Of a DNA stretch of 64,000 bases, positions 39,626-50,822 are shown piece by piece. Below the pieces are notes generated by a model, which was not told where the DNA came from, ran no database searches, and saw only the letters and a list, made by a program, of their open reading frames with translations. The translations under genes and the position numbers were made by a program. The DNA comes from Gonium pectorale (Eukaryota; Chlorophyta; Chlorophyceae; Chlamydomonadales; Volvocaceae): contig LSYV01000001.1 in the NCBI GenBank assembly GCA_001584585.1, forward strand, positions 415,119-479,118, given 5' to 3'. The first letter of the stretch is position 1. Each line of letters starts with the position of its first letter.

Positions 39626-41588
39626 AACTTGTCGTGGGGTGGAGCGGTGACAGGCCTGGCTGGAAAGGCCGTGGAGCATGCTTGCGCAAATGAACCCTAC
39701 GAACCCTATCTTCCTCGACCCTCCCCGGGCTGTACTTACCTAAATGGGTTCCTACCTGCGGTACGGATGACGTCTGAGCGTGACCAGTGCGGTGGCAGCA
39801 AGCAACCGGAGCAATCCTCCCTCCACCCGGCAACCCCCGTTGCTTGGTTCCCGAATCCCGATCCAGCTGGTGAAGCCCCGGAGCCTACCAGAAGCTTGCA
39901 GGCTGTCTAGTGAGCGCGGTGCGGAGCCTGCCGCCCCAAGAAACCCTGGGCACGCCATGTGTGACAAAAAGAACTGCACCATGCACCTGTGACCATGCGG
40001 TATGAAGGTCTTGAGGAACGTGATTGCGGCTAGCGAAACCCCAGATGTCAGTTCTTCTTTGTACGTTAAGGTGGTCCACTGGCGGGCAGACTGCAGCCAC
40101 GCCTCGCTCGCCCGGCGCCCACGTCTCGCCAGGCGCCCTTCAATGCACCGGCCTCCAACGGCAGAAGTGGCAACGGGAGCGACGACTACGGCGCCACCCT
40201 GGGCCCACACCGGTATCGCTGCGTGGCAGATGCTGCACGGGGGGCTCCAGACCTCCCCGGGCCTTCCCGTGATCCGCTAGCGATCCGCTTGAGGCCCTGA
40301 CGCAGCAAGAAATGTGAAAATGGAAATATAGACAGCGCGGTCATACATCCCGAAGGTGCGATGTTCCACTTGGGCTCCGGCCGCGGGGTACAAGGCATGG
40401 CGGGCGAAGTAGACACGGTTTTCGTGTTTTCTCTTCATGGGGGGAGGGCTGGTTATCCCCCCCTTGTCTTTGCACTTCCTCGTCTCCTCCCCAATACCTA
40501 CCCAAACAACATGTCCACAAAAAGCGCCATGCTATGGATACGGCATCCGTCGGATTCAGAACCCTTAACCACGGGTGGACGCTTCTATATGCGGCCTGCA
40601 AAGATCCTGTCATAACGACGGCGCAATCCGGATCCGCGTTGCATTACAGCAAACGGCAGTAGCACATGCACCAAGCCTGACGCCTGCAGACCCCAGTCCG
40701 GAACGTTGACGGGCAACGCGGTCATGATAGCGACACCAACGACCAGAACTCACAACTGTGCTCCGGGTGGTCCGCAGTACACATCCCGCCCCGCAGCACC
40801 CCGTGAATGAAGACGAGACGCGCCGCGCATCCCAGCTGCTTGCCGCACCGGGCCTAGCAGGAGGCCAGTCATACGCCCGTCGCGGCAGCAGCTGTTGCAA
40901 TGGGATTGTCTGTCATCGTCGCACTTTCACCCCGGACTGAGCAATCGCCCCCCAGCTTCCCTTTCATAAATGCAGTGTGCTGAAAGCAACACGACACGCA
41001 CAGAGAGCTCCAATCAATAGAACGGGCAAGCCGTGACGCGCAGGACCACACCCGAGACCGTGTACCACCGACAGACCGGGTGACCGCGCACACCACCGCC
41101 AGCACTCGGCAAGCCGATACGCAGCGAACGGTGCTCGTCTAAATCTCACGGCGCTTCGATCCCGTAGTAACCGCCAGCCCGCATCTGCTAGAACGTACCG
41201 CGGGGCACGGCGCTGCTGCATTTGTCGCAGAACGGCCGCTTACCCAGCTGGAACATAACGTGAGTCCTACCAACTCTTGGGGCGCCACGATCACCATCAG
41301 CTGCTAGAAGATGCGCCCATCACAAGACATTTGATGCCACTACCTGTGGGGCAACAGACCGAACGTCAGGATTGGGGCACCTCAGCACTCATACACGCGA
41401 AGGCACCGGCTTCCATTCCGTTCCGTCGTGCAATAATGCAGCGTCCCAAGAGCCTGACCCCGCACAAAGTCAGGTGAAGTTGTTGCACGATATGGGCACA
41501 TGAAGCCTTATTTCTTCGCAGGAGTGCGTTGCAATTGGCGATGGTCCCATCTCGACACTGCGCCAGCATGGGCCGATACCCAGGCAGC
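39626..41588. other. No gene seen; diverged family-B copy at 40335-40415
   Basis: GCGGTCATACATCCCGAAGG and ACAAGGCATGGCGGGCGAAG mark a degraded family-B copy. Remaining open frames show no domains. The 3' UTR of the phosphatase is expected just left of 41589. Confidence 0.45.
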
Positions 41589-44040
41589 TTACTGTGGATC
41601 GGGAGACTCGGAGTCGGCGAGTCCATCGCCTGGCCCCAACGCCACGGGCTGGTCTACCGCGTCCACGACCGACACCAGAACAGTGATGTCGTCCATTTTG
41701 CCGCCCGTGAGCTGCTTGAGGTGCAACTTCCCGCCCTTGAACGACATGCCGAGCAGCTTGTCCCACCAGGGTAGGTCCAGCCTGCAAGGTAATGCAGGTA
41801 AATGTTCAGGTGCTCCCTCAGACTCTGTCCGTGGAATTGAGCATCGCCTCCTTGACCTGAGCATGGGGCTCACCCTTGGGAGAGAGCCTCTCGAGTGTAC
41901 GGCGAGGCGTACTCCGCGTCGCTGGCATGCTTGCGGGCTGTGGCTGCGATGGCGTCAGCGGCCGCCTGTGCTCCCGAAGCCTCCTTTGGCAGCAGCGTCA
42001 GTATCTCCGTCAGATAGCAGTTGTCCCACAGCCCGTCAGTCCCTACGGATGGAGCGCATGCAGGCATTTTGGTAACATACCTTACTTTCCGCCACGGCGC
42101 AGACGTGCCATCAAGGACACGGATGTGCACGATTTGGTCGTATGGATAGCCTACCAGTCCGAGACACTAGCACAGTTAGGAGTTCGTCTTAACTACATGC
42201 TGCCCCCCCCCCCCGCGTTACCAAGCACCCCGGGCACCTGCCACGATGATGTCTCCAGGGCGTAGCGCGATATTGTACAGGTCCGCCATATCGGCTGTAT
42301 CGGTCGCCTCCACAAACTCGGGGAAGGCGCCGAATTGCAGCGGGCAATCGAAATAATGCTGCAGAGGCTTGGAGCGGATGAGCTCTCTTCCGTTCCGCAC
42401 AACGACAAAGCCGCTGTCGCCCTGGCGGCCACAGGAGGCATGGCAACAGGCAGGAAGTAAGCAAGGCAACTAGCGGTTTCCGCCCGAAGTGTAGCGTAGC
42501 AGCGGCACCCAAGGTCTCCTGCAGCCTACTAGCAAGCGCGACATGCACGTGTCTTACGGGCCAGCCTAGGCCATAAGTAGTCCCGCCGCTTGGCGCGAGC
42601 TACTTCGCAAGTATTGATGATGAAGTATGACACCTCCGTGCCTTAATATGACATACCAATCCGTAACTGGACAGCTTTGCACAACGGTCGCCCCCCGTCC
42701 CCTGCCAGAGCACCCCACCCTTCACCCAGGAACGGGTCCGCCTCAGCGGCGTAGGACACACTCAAGGCAACTCAAATCTTCCCCCCACAACGTCAAACGT
42801 CCAGGCCGCACCAAATTTGCTGCCGTGAGGGCGCCATTCGCCTGGTCCATCTGCAGTATGCAGGCCGTCGCAGAGCCCGGAACCTTCGTGTTCATGTGCG
42901 CCGCATCCAGCGCTCCCTGCAACGCCAAGTGTTCAGGGATACAATCGCGTCAATACCATCTTCCTGCGACGGGACGTGCCGCCCGTGTTGGGGCGCCCCA
43001 GTGAAGGGCTAGCTCATCCGTAATCAAGCCTAGCCTTCAAGTGTGCAACGGCGGAGGCACGAATAGGGGCAGTAGCGGGCCCCAAATCGATTCGTTTGGA
43101 GAGCGGAGAACACCAGAACCGCCGAACATTGCGAACGGCGGGGGGCGGAGACTGTGGCAAGGTTAGGCTGCCGTGCTGGTGACGCGCCAGGCGGGGCGTT
43201 GCTCGTGATACGCTGGGTACAAGCTGCCACAGAGCGCACATCCTATTGACGAAGAGCTTGGTCCGTGGCACCCCGGGAGCTGGTGATGTCGCGGTCCCGG
43301 CTCATCGCCCACATCGCCCACCAGAGCGCAAAAGCAATCACTTACTCTGGGGTCAACGATCACCCCTTTCCGCGAAGACGCCACCTCGGCAAAGATGTCC
43401 GTGCCTTCAAGGTACGCCCTCGCGAGCTGCATCAGAGTCCTGGAGTAGTCTGCATACAGAGACTTAAAGCGTGAAGCCTGACTGCGCAGGGCAGGCGACG
43501 CATTAGGCCCTACCCACCTGCAGGGTTAACCCCGCTTTCCTGCCAGCCTCCGACTCCATCCGCCACGCCAATGACGCCCCCTCCATAATCGGAAACGAAG
43601 TAGGCGTCTTCTCCGCCGTAGTGAACCTGCCGGGCCCCAACATCATATGAACACCGCGGTTTGCAACAACGCCGACGTGTGCAGCCCACTTCCCCATGGG
43701 AAGCATGCCCGCCCCCCGGGCCCCATTACGAGTCTTCGTGGTACCCCGCGAATCCCCCGCTCAGCACGGGTGGTTGTGGACCCTTGCCGAGTCCCCAGAA
43801 CCTTGTTAACCCTTGTCCGGCACGTTGCCGGCCGCAACGCACCTTCTCTGGGTGCGGCAAGTATGATGCCGCTGTTCGCAGCTGGAGTACCTTCCCGGGC
43901 GGCGTCGCCTGAGCGGACGATGCTGAGCGGGTGGACGAATCAGCGATTTGCTCGGGGACCTCAACTCCAACTCCTAAGCTGCCCGGAGACGAGGCGGCAT
44001 ACTGATGCGATCGACGCTTTAATCTCAGGAAGGAGAGCAT
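41589..44040 (-). CDS. PP2C-family phosphatase of the PPTC7 type (organelle-targeted)
   Basis: Metal-dependent Ser/Thr phosphatase, 353 residues. Seven exons: 43843-44040, 43518-43626, 43346-43449, 42812-42916, 42238-42421, 41874-42042 and 41589-41781; all junctions close in frame. Motifs in order: ASYLPHPEK, then VHYGGEDAYF; GVADGVGGW (metal-binding Asp); YSRTLMQLARAYLEG; VPGSATACIL; AANLGDSGFVVVRNG; RPGDIIVAGTDGLWDN (catalytic Asp); and GGKMDDITVLVSVV near the end. These match the PPTC7/plant PP2C55 subfamily, which lacks the N-terminal parts of canonical PP2Cs. The first 50 residues are basic and Ser/Ala-rich, fitting a mitochondrial or plastid transit peptide. An upstream in-frame Met at 44100 is possible. 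The GGC-rich intron near 42195 has a C-run. Confidence 0.92.
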
Positions 44041-45639
44041 CGCTGGTGGCCTATGTTGCGCGTGAAGAACCGAAGCGCGTGGCAGGCCGCTGCTAACCAT
44101 GTTGCGTCAGCGACCTTTTCCCATGCCCTCTCTCTTCTCCAAGCGCAAAGCGGCGCATCAGCGACTTCCCTCGGGTGTGGGGTGGGCAAGCTCGTCTCCG
44201 TACGTACGCCCTTTGCGCAAGCTATTGCTATTGGCTGTATTCAAGCACCTATTGACTAGCCCATGGGCTCGGCGAGCTATACGAGTTACGGGGGCAAGCA
44301 CCGACAAACGCCTCTCACAACCGCTGCGCACTCGCGTCCCTGTTTCTACAATTAACATCGGTTCTTGTGTTTAATCGTGGCATGGTGGGGCCATAGCGCA
44401 CCACGCATGATTCGATTGCCACGCAACCCATAATACCCATAACACCAACACGTTTTTTGGTGCCGAAGACCAACCCCTCGACCCGCGTTCTTGTAACACC
44501 TCCCACGGCTACGGTCCTATGAAACTGCCCATTTAGACTCCTCGGCGTCAATGGCATTGAAGGCGGCCATGCAAGACCAGCATGTGCCAGAGCTGCCCGA
44601 AGGGTTGAGGGGGGCCGTTCCTTCCCATTCACCGTACTTGGCAACGACGCACAACGCTGCACTGCTTGCAGGGCTATTCGACACGGTTAGCCCAAGCTAA
44701 GCCCGGCCCCGCGCTATCAGGAGCTAATAGGTTCCGTGATGTAGTACGTTCCGTGGGTTCCGGTAGCACTTGGGTCGCCCTGGGTTTGGCACACCGTGTC
44801 AGTTGGTAGTTGCCGTGGCCTGATCCTGAGTAAGCATCTGCCTGCTACTGAGTTACCGTTGGTATATCTTGGAGGCGTGTTGTTAGCTGCGCCATTTCCT
44901 TATCCCGTGGTGTTAGCTGCGCCATTGCCTTATGCCGTGCAGAGGACCTATTGTAGGCCGCGGACATGCCGCAGGTCCGGGGGCTGTCAGAGTGCTGGCT
45001 GCTCGACCATCTTAGTGTTGCCCGAGTAGATTCGGTGCGCTGTGGAGTAGCGTCATACCGTCGAGTGGTCTGCCCATCCGGTATCGCTGTCAGCTATCGT
45101 GAGGTTCTAGAGCCCCCAGCAAGCCGAGTGGTGCCTCGCATTACCGTGCGCTCTGCAACCTCGCTGCCTGGCCTGTGGATACGTAGGCAACGAGTTTGTT
45201 GGGATGGCGCGCCCGTTTTACTACACTTGGAGCACACGTGCAGATCACATGCTGCGATGCTGGGGATACTACCAGCGGGAGCAGCACACCGCTACAGGTG
45301 ACCAAAGCCGCCAATGGGTATTGGGCTTGTTGAAGTTTGTTCGGGTCTGAAGGGGCAATCCAGGGCCGGATGAAGCTGGAGGGTACGACATGCATATACG
45401 ACACGTGGGCACTGCCGAACGTTGAGCTTGCAACAATTGTAGCTGTCATTCGTCAGTCAGACTCATGCGTTGGGTTAATGACCCTTTGCGAAGTACACCA
45501 GCGATGGCACGTAGAACATTGTAGAACACACCAGACGCTTTCGGTTGGTTTCTTGCTGTGAGACTGGAGTAAACCCTGAAGCATCCCAACGGACAGGCTA
45601 TTGGTAAATGGACGTGCAAGGTCTGCGGTGACAGTGTTG
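44041..45639. other. Upstream of the phosphatase; possible decayed LINE 5' part
   Basis: No domain recognised. 44840-44940 has a tandem pair TTAGCTGCGCCATTKCCTTA (two copies about 34 bases apart). Plus-strand frames from about 45330 may be remnants of the LINE that follows. Confidence 0.4.
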
Positions 45640-47060
45640 ATGCCACGGCATTAGAGAACAAGCTGCATGTGTGCCGCATGCTCTGTGGGTTGGTGTACGT
45701 GCTGTATGGGAGGCAGGACCGGCGAGTTCGCATCCAGGAAACCAACCAGTTTTCCCTGGGGTGGCCCCGCGCGGCGCCTGCGGCCCAGCGTGTTGTTTCC
45801 GTGGCGTGAGCGTGTCCGTTACTTTGGTTTGTATCTCTGCAGATTTCTCCTTTTTCAGCCCCAATGCCCCGTTTTCTAGCTGCACTACCGAGCTGGGGGC
45901 GGCCGGCAGACGGGCTGTGTTCGCCTTGCTCACACGGTTGGATGCCGCCCACATCTGGGCTCCAGCCGTGCGAGTTGCCTGCTTCGAAGTGCAAGTTCGA
46001 TCTGTGCTTTCGTACGGGTCTGAGCTTTGGGGACCTGACCAACTGCATGACTTGCTGCGCCGTGGGCCGCGACGACGCAGGACCTCTAGGGACTTGTTTG
46101 AGGAGGCTCGACTGCACCCGATGGTGCAATTGCAGAAGGACTTCCTGAAGCGTTGCGTGGGTGCTAAGTGTCCGTCAGTGCAGCTGCTGTTTCGGGAACT
46201 TGGCAAGTTGCCCCTGCACCATTTCAAGTGTGTGGGTTTTGGAATCGTTTAGTTGAAAGTGCGGGCACGGTCTATCATGATGCCTTTGTTGCGGATGTGA
46301 AGATGGCTTGCAGGAAGAGCTCGTCTGACTGTTGGGCTGCTAAAGTGATTGCCGTGTTAGACGCTTTGGACTATGAGTGGCCCGCGGTTACTCAGCGGTC
46401 ATATGAACGGTACGTGTCGCACAAGATTCGGTTGGATGAGCCATTGAAATCACTTGAGGAGCGGTTCCTTGAGCCCTGGTGGGTACATGAAATTCTTGTA
46501 GACCCAAGAACCTTTATGGGTGAAGGGGTGAAGATGTGTCGGCACTACAACTGGATGCTTGCACCAGTGAGGAGTGCTTCTTGCCTGCGGTATCAGTATG
46601 TCTCCCTGCCTTTACAGCAGGTACACGCTGTTGCCCGTTTCCGTGTCTGTGCTTGGCCCCTCTCTGTTTACAGGGGCACGCATCTGCCCCGGGAACAACG
46701 AGCTTGTCGCGTGTGCAAGTCTGGGATGTGTGAAGATGAATGCCATGTTGGTTTTGAGTGCAGTACTTACGATAGGTTACGATAGGTTACGTGATGAGTA
46801 CGGAATTTTGCGCGCTTGTCATAAAATGATGCGGTTTTGGATTGACATTGATCCTTACAAGGTCGGTGCATTCCTTGCCACAGTTTACAATACGCAAAGG
46901 TGTCATGTGCTAAGTTGCGTTTGTCTTTTCGGGTTCTGAGCCCTACGGCTAACCAGAACTCTTAAGGGTGTTTTGCCCTCTCTGCTATGCGGGTCGGGAG
47001 CCCATTGGCTCGTGTGGCCTGCAACCCATCTCTGGGGGAGCGAGTCCGAGCTACAGATGA
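45640..47060 (+). mobile_element. Decayed LINE (RT C-terminus, CCHC motif and 3' UTR)
   Basis: Plus-strand frames, broken by frameshifts, read GRRAVFALLTRLDAAHIWAP, VRSVLSYGSELWG, LQKDFLKRCVGAKCPSVQLL, LGKLPLHHFK, then in a shifted frame FWNRLVESAGT, and QQVHAVARFRVCAWPL. They end with a Cys/His knuckle (CRVCKSGMCEDECHVGFEC). These are hallmarks of the C-terminal part of chlorophyte LINE polyproteins. Breaks: frameshift at about 46240, stop at 46785 in a 9-base duplication, and a 28-base family-A fragment at about 45832-45860. No palm (F/YxDD) or endonuclease domain was found, so the copy is 5'-truncated and dead. The 3' UTR (46940-47060) recurs alone at 11615 and 33945. Confidence 0.8.
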
Positions 47061-47202
47061 CTACTCCACATTGCACGGAGCCGATGCGCCCTACATAATC
47101 CATTCACGCAGCCATCCAGCCAGCCGCCCGTCAATTCGTCAGTCCGTCAGGTTCCTGCTTGGTCGCGTCAGCATCCACAACTGCACAACACCATGGTCCT
47201 AC

Positions 47203-47655
47203 CTGGCGCGCCCACGAAGCGGAAGTTGAGCTCAAAGCTCTGGAGCGGGTCGCGGCCCACCGCCTGGCAGGCGCGGATGGTGGCCTGCCACTCACGCAGC
47301 TTGGCAAGGACGGACCTGCGGGAGGGGCGGGGCGTCTTGGCCCTGCTACGCTCGATAGCCGGTTGATCGGGCAAGCCAGTAACAAAGACGAGGCACATCA
47401 CGTAGGTCCTAGGTGCACAACTAGGGCACCGGGCTGGCCACGGTGTATGCAAGCATGCAGCGTGATGCACCCAACCAACGCGGTTTGAAACTCCCGCGGA
47501 CCGTTGAGCACCCACTTGCAGCCGATGAGGTCGCCAAAGATGCCCGCGGGGTCGCCTCCCGGCCGCGGCGGCAGAAAGTCCTCCGCCTGCGGCGTCTCCA
47601 GGGCCCGCCGCGCAGCCGGCACGTCTCGCAGCCGCGCCTCCATCTGTATCTGTAT
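47203..47655 (-). pseudogene. AAA+ ATPase (CbbX/SpoVK-like) fragment, cut inside the Walker A motif
   Basis: Two minus-strand exons, 47516-47655 and 47203-47315, join in frame (AA/G). They read DPAGIFGDLIGCKSVLAKLR, then EWQATIRACQ, and FELNFRFVGAPG. This is the N-terminal side of a CbbX/SpoVK-type AAA+ domain: the 'LiGc..vk..l' helix, then 'l.F.G.PGTGKT'. The coding sequence stops at a good donor (G|GTAGGA) immediately after GAPG; the exon with TGKT should follow at lower coordinates. Instead a decayed LINE begins 140 bases away. Either the LINE sits in an intron and the gene resumes beyond it (I found no such exon), or the gene is broken. The upstream start is also not defined; the exon could begin at Met 47643. 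Confidence 0.6.
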
Positions 47656-48184
47656 CTGTGGGTGCCCATGCTAAGAGAAATCCCAAACCTACCTAAGGGC
47701 TCTGGGTGCATTTCTCTTCGCAGTTTCAAAAGGCAGACGGCGTGTTCTGGACCTCATGGCTCGTGAGGACATCCGCCTTCAGGCGGATGTAACATGACAT
47801 AACCTCCCCCCCCCCACACACACACCCGTCTTCTTGGAGAAATATTGCTGCAGGGTGGTGGCAGCGCGTGAGGCAGCGTATCTGCAGGCTATCTAGGACA
47901 CTAGGTACGCGATGGGCGTCGGGCGCCGCCGAAGTGAGGCCAGAATACGGTAGGGCCAGGGTGGCGTAAAGGTGACAGTGGTGCCCCTTGACCCAACCCC
48001 ACAACTCGCATTCGTCCATGATGTGCCTGACCTGACGGACGTCGACGGACGTGTACACCTTTCTCTCTTCACCGTACATGGCAACAATGCACGAAGGTCT
48101 GGTAACCGCTGAGCGCCGTCGGACCGGTGGCCGTGACGACAACACCACCGCAGCTCAACCTTGACACCTTGCAGTACACCAGGT
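47656..48184. other. Unassigned, upstream of the AAA+ fragment
   Basis: Contains a C-run plus CACACA tract near 47805. A 140-codon minus-strand frame has no recognised domain and no splice continuity with the AAA+ exons. Confidence 0.4.
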
Positions 48185-48385
48185 GAAGTCCGACAAACCG
48201 GGTAAGCTGGTAAGCCGGTCTTTGGGGGGAGGGACGAACGTCACATGCCTTGAATTGTACCCGCCCGCCCTACCGGAAACATGGCGCCTTTGGGTGTGTA
48301 TGACAATTGTATGACCGTAGAGGCGGGCTCCCTCTTTCTCTGCAGGTTTCTCTTTTCTGCAACAAATCATCACTGAGCATAGGGT
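48185..48385 (-). repeat. Family-A repeat, long copy with extra flank
   Basis: Minus-strand copy with tail (CGGGTAAGCTGGTAAGCCGG, GAGGGACGAACGTCACATGC), core hairpin replaced by TTTGGGTGTGTATGACAATT, and ATGACCGTAGAGGCGGGCTC. The 79 bases 48307-48385 are identical to 49146-49224, including a flank (CAACAAATCATCACTGAGCA) not seen in other copies. Confidence 0.85.
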
Positions 48386-49145
48386 TTGGCAAGGTTTGGC
48401 AAGGGCTTGCGGTTCTTTCGATCGCCCCTGTCGCCTCTTAGGGAAGCGGCGGTTTTGCGCAAGGGTGCAATATCGAACGGCCGTGTTGGGCACTGCGGGG
48501 ACAAAGAGTGAGGTTGGGGTGGTTGGGGCCGTGTTGCAAGCTGTTGCAAGTAAGCCGTTGTGCGGCACATTGCGGCAGCTCCACATATGCAGTGGCTGCC
48601 AGCGGCTTGTATGTTTGGTAGGGCGATATGGGCTGTATGGTGGATATGCGGTGCTTTGAGGGCTCTGTCGGCACGAAATGGGCTAGCTGTTGGGGCCTAG
48701 TAGGTGTCATCGCGAGCCATTCACGGCGGTGGAACGGCCATATGTACGGTTGTTAACCAACTGCGCACGGTTGGTATGCAGTACCATACAAGGCCCTGCC
48801 CACCCTGCCTGACGGGGCATGTAAGAAAAGGAACAGACTACTGTCAGGTGCAACATGACTGCACTCCGTAGCAAAGGCTGCGCACAGTCTAGCACAGCGA
48901 GCAGTCAAGGAAAGCAGCGTATCTAAAGCAAGCTGGGATTCCGGATTCCAGCTTGCAAAAGATGCCAGATGCGCCTGCGCCGGGTATCCAGGATGCCTAC
49001 CCGCTTGCAGCCGGGATGCCAGATGCGCGCCCTTGCAGGATTCCCAGATGCCAGATGCGCCCTTCCCCAACCCTCCAAAGATGCCGGATGCCACCCTACC
49101 CCCGTGACCAACCAAAACGGGAATCTGGTATCGGTTGACACCCTC
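48386..49145. repeat. Unassigned DNA with irregular GATGCCAGATGCGC repeats
   Basis: No gene. Between about 48945 and 49090 the motif GATGCCAGATGCGC, with variants (GATGCCGGATGCC, GGATTCCAGCTTGC), recurs at irregular spacing, making a small degenerate minisatellite. Confidence 0.55.
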
Positions 49146-49224
49146 TTGTATGACCGTAGAGGCGGGCTCCCTCTTTCTCTGCAGGTTTCTCTTTTCTGCA
49201 ACAAATCATCACTGAGCATAGGGT
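49146..49224 (-). repeat. Family-A repeat, duplicate of 48307-48385
   Basis: Identical over 79 bases to 48307-48385. It lacks the GC-rich tail block present at 48185-48300. Confidence 0.9.
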
Positions 49225-50822
49225 CAACAGCTACACGCGAGCATAGCTGCGTGCATACAAGCGGAAGGACGCAGGCGTCAGTGAGCGCGCGTGCGGCAGG
49301 GACGGGCATGACGGGGGGTGGCAGGGGTGGCAGCAATGGAGGTGGGCACGAGGGCACCTGCGCTAACCCTAGCGAAAGCCGCCGCCGCTGATGCAGGGGT
49401 TGCATCAGCTGGGCGGGTTCAGGAGGACAAGCGACAACTGTTGGCAGCAAAGGCGCACATACATGGTCATGAGCCTGTGCAGCGCCTCTGCTCGAGAGGC
49501 TCGAGTGGGCTGGATGCAGATCAGCAGGTCGTGGCCAAGCCCACCGCTTACACTTGCAGCGTCCAAATAGCTATCTACGGATATGGTGCAGCCTGAGGGC
49601 TGTACAGCAGCGTTGAGACCTACAGACGGCCAGGATGCAGCTCCGCGAGGACCAGTCGACGGAGAACGCAGGATGACTCCTGGAGCTCACATGTTTGAGC
49701 GGAGCTCCCGCCGCGAAGCGGCATTGGCCCCCTTGGATTGGATGTGGCCTCCGTCCGTCCAGACGGACCAAACTCCATCCCACGCACAACCAATTAGTGC
49801 AGTCCCATACTAATAGAATTCCTTACATGTTTGTAGATTTCCATAGCCGTTGGTTAGCATTTGACGATGGTCAACGCGCCCAGTGCCTGGCCAGCATTGG
49901 AAAGCTGCCCCACCCAAACAACACCAACTGCGCCGGAAAAAAGTAACGATAATGCCGAGAGATATGCACATACCGCTGCTTGGCGCCCGGTCTCTGAGAT
50001 CCTTGCTGGCGCTCACAATTCTCGCAACCATGTCAACTCATGGACCCTGCACCGCTGCACGGTCACGACTATTCCCGCACAAGCCAAGCGGGGCTTCTCT
50101 AATGAAATTTGGTGCCCACTTAAGGACAAACACTGGGGTTCATGACGGGTTGACACGATTGTGCCTTTCTTGCTCCCCTACCCCTTAGGGCCGGCGCCAG
50201 CGGGTGCGGCGGTTGCCCCTGCCCATGCATCCGCTGCGGTACACATACACGCTCCACCCTTCATGACCCAATTCCCCGGTACGGTCTCACGGGGCTCCGC
50301 CCTTTTCCAAGCTTCAAGGAAGCTTTTCCCCTACATGTCTGAACTGTGTCTACGACAGTACTACCGTGGTACCCCCTAGGGCACCAGGTTACCTATTCAA
50401 GGCAAGGTCCCTAGGAGGTTTGGTAGGCACCCTCGCTTGGCGCCCTCGCTTGCAACGCCCTACAGGCGGAGGCAGCCGCACGTGCGGCCGCATGGTCTCT
50501 CAGCGGGCGCGCGGCCCGGCATTCGGCGCCCGACCAGCAGGTGCCAGTTGCTCTGTAGTGAAGGGCGTAACAGAGCCGGCACATGCCTAGGTTCGAACCG
50601 ACGTGCCTGACATGCGGCGCGCGGCCATGACCCTGCACCATGACCCAGGTTACCAGCCAAGTCAGAGTCTGTGAGTCAGAAATATTCATGCAGTCACTAA
50701 CTCCAGTCCTCCAGTGCAAACCCCACTCTCCAGGGTATCCGTTGTCGTACAACTGCCGCAACTGGTGTAGGTTGTCAGCGAGCAGGCTTGCCGCCTAGGC
50801 AATACTGTTATAGCAGAGTGGC
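49225..50822. other. No gene seen
   Basis: Open frames on both strands lack motifs. The promoter and 5' UTR of the histidine phosphatase gene should occupy the right end. Confidence 0.4.

Noticed and set aside
45446..46129. 227-codon minus-strand frame over the LINE
   Set aside because: Shadow of the plus-strand LINE coding region, which carries the conserved motifs.
47726..48148. 140-codon minus-strand frame upstream of the AAA+ fragment
   Set aside because: No recognisable N-terminal domain and no donor/acceptor pair that joins it in frame to the AAA+ exons.
50570..50625. Second tRNA-like T arm around GGTTCGAACC
   Set aside because: Only the palindromic box-B-like motif is present; no acceptor, D or anticodon arm pairs around it.
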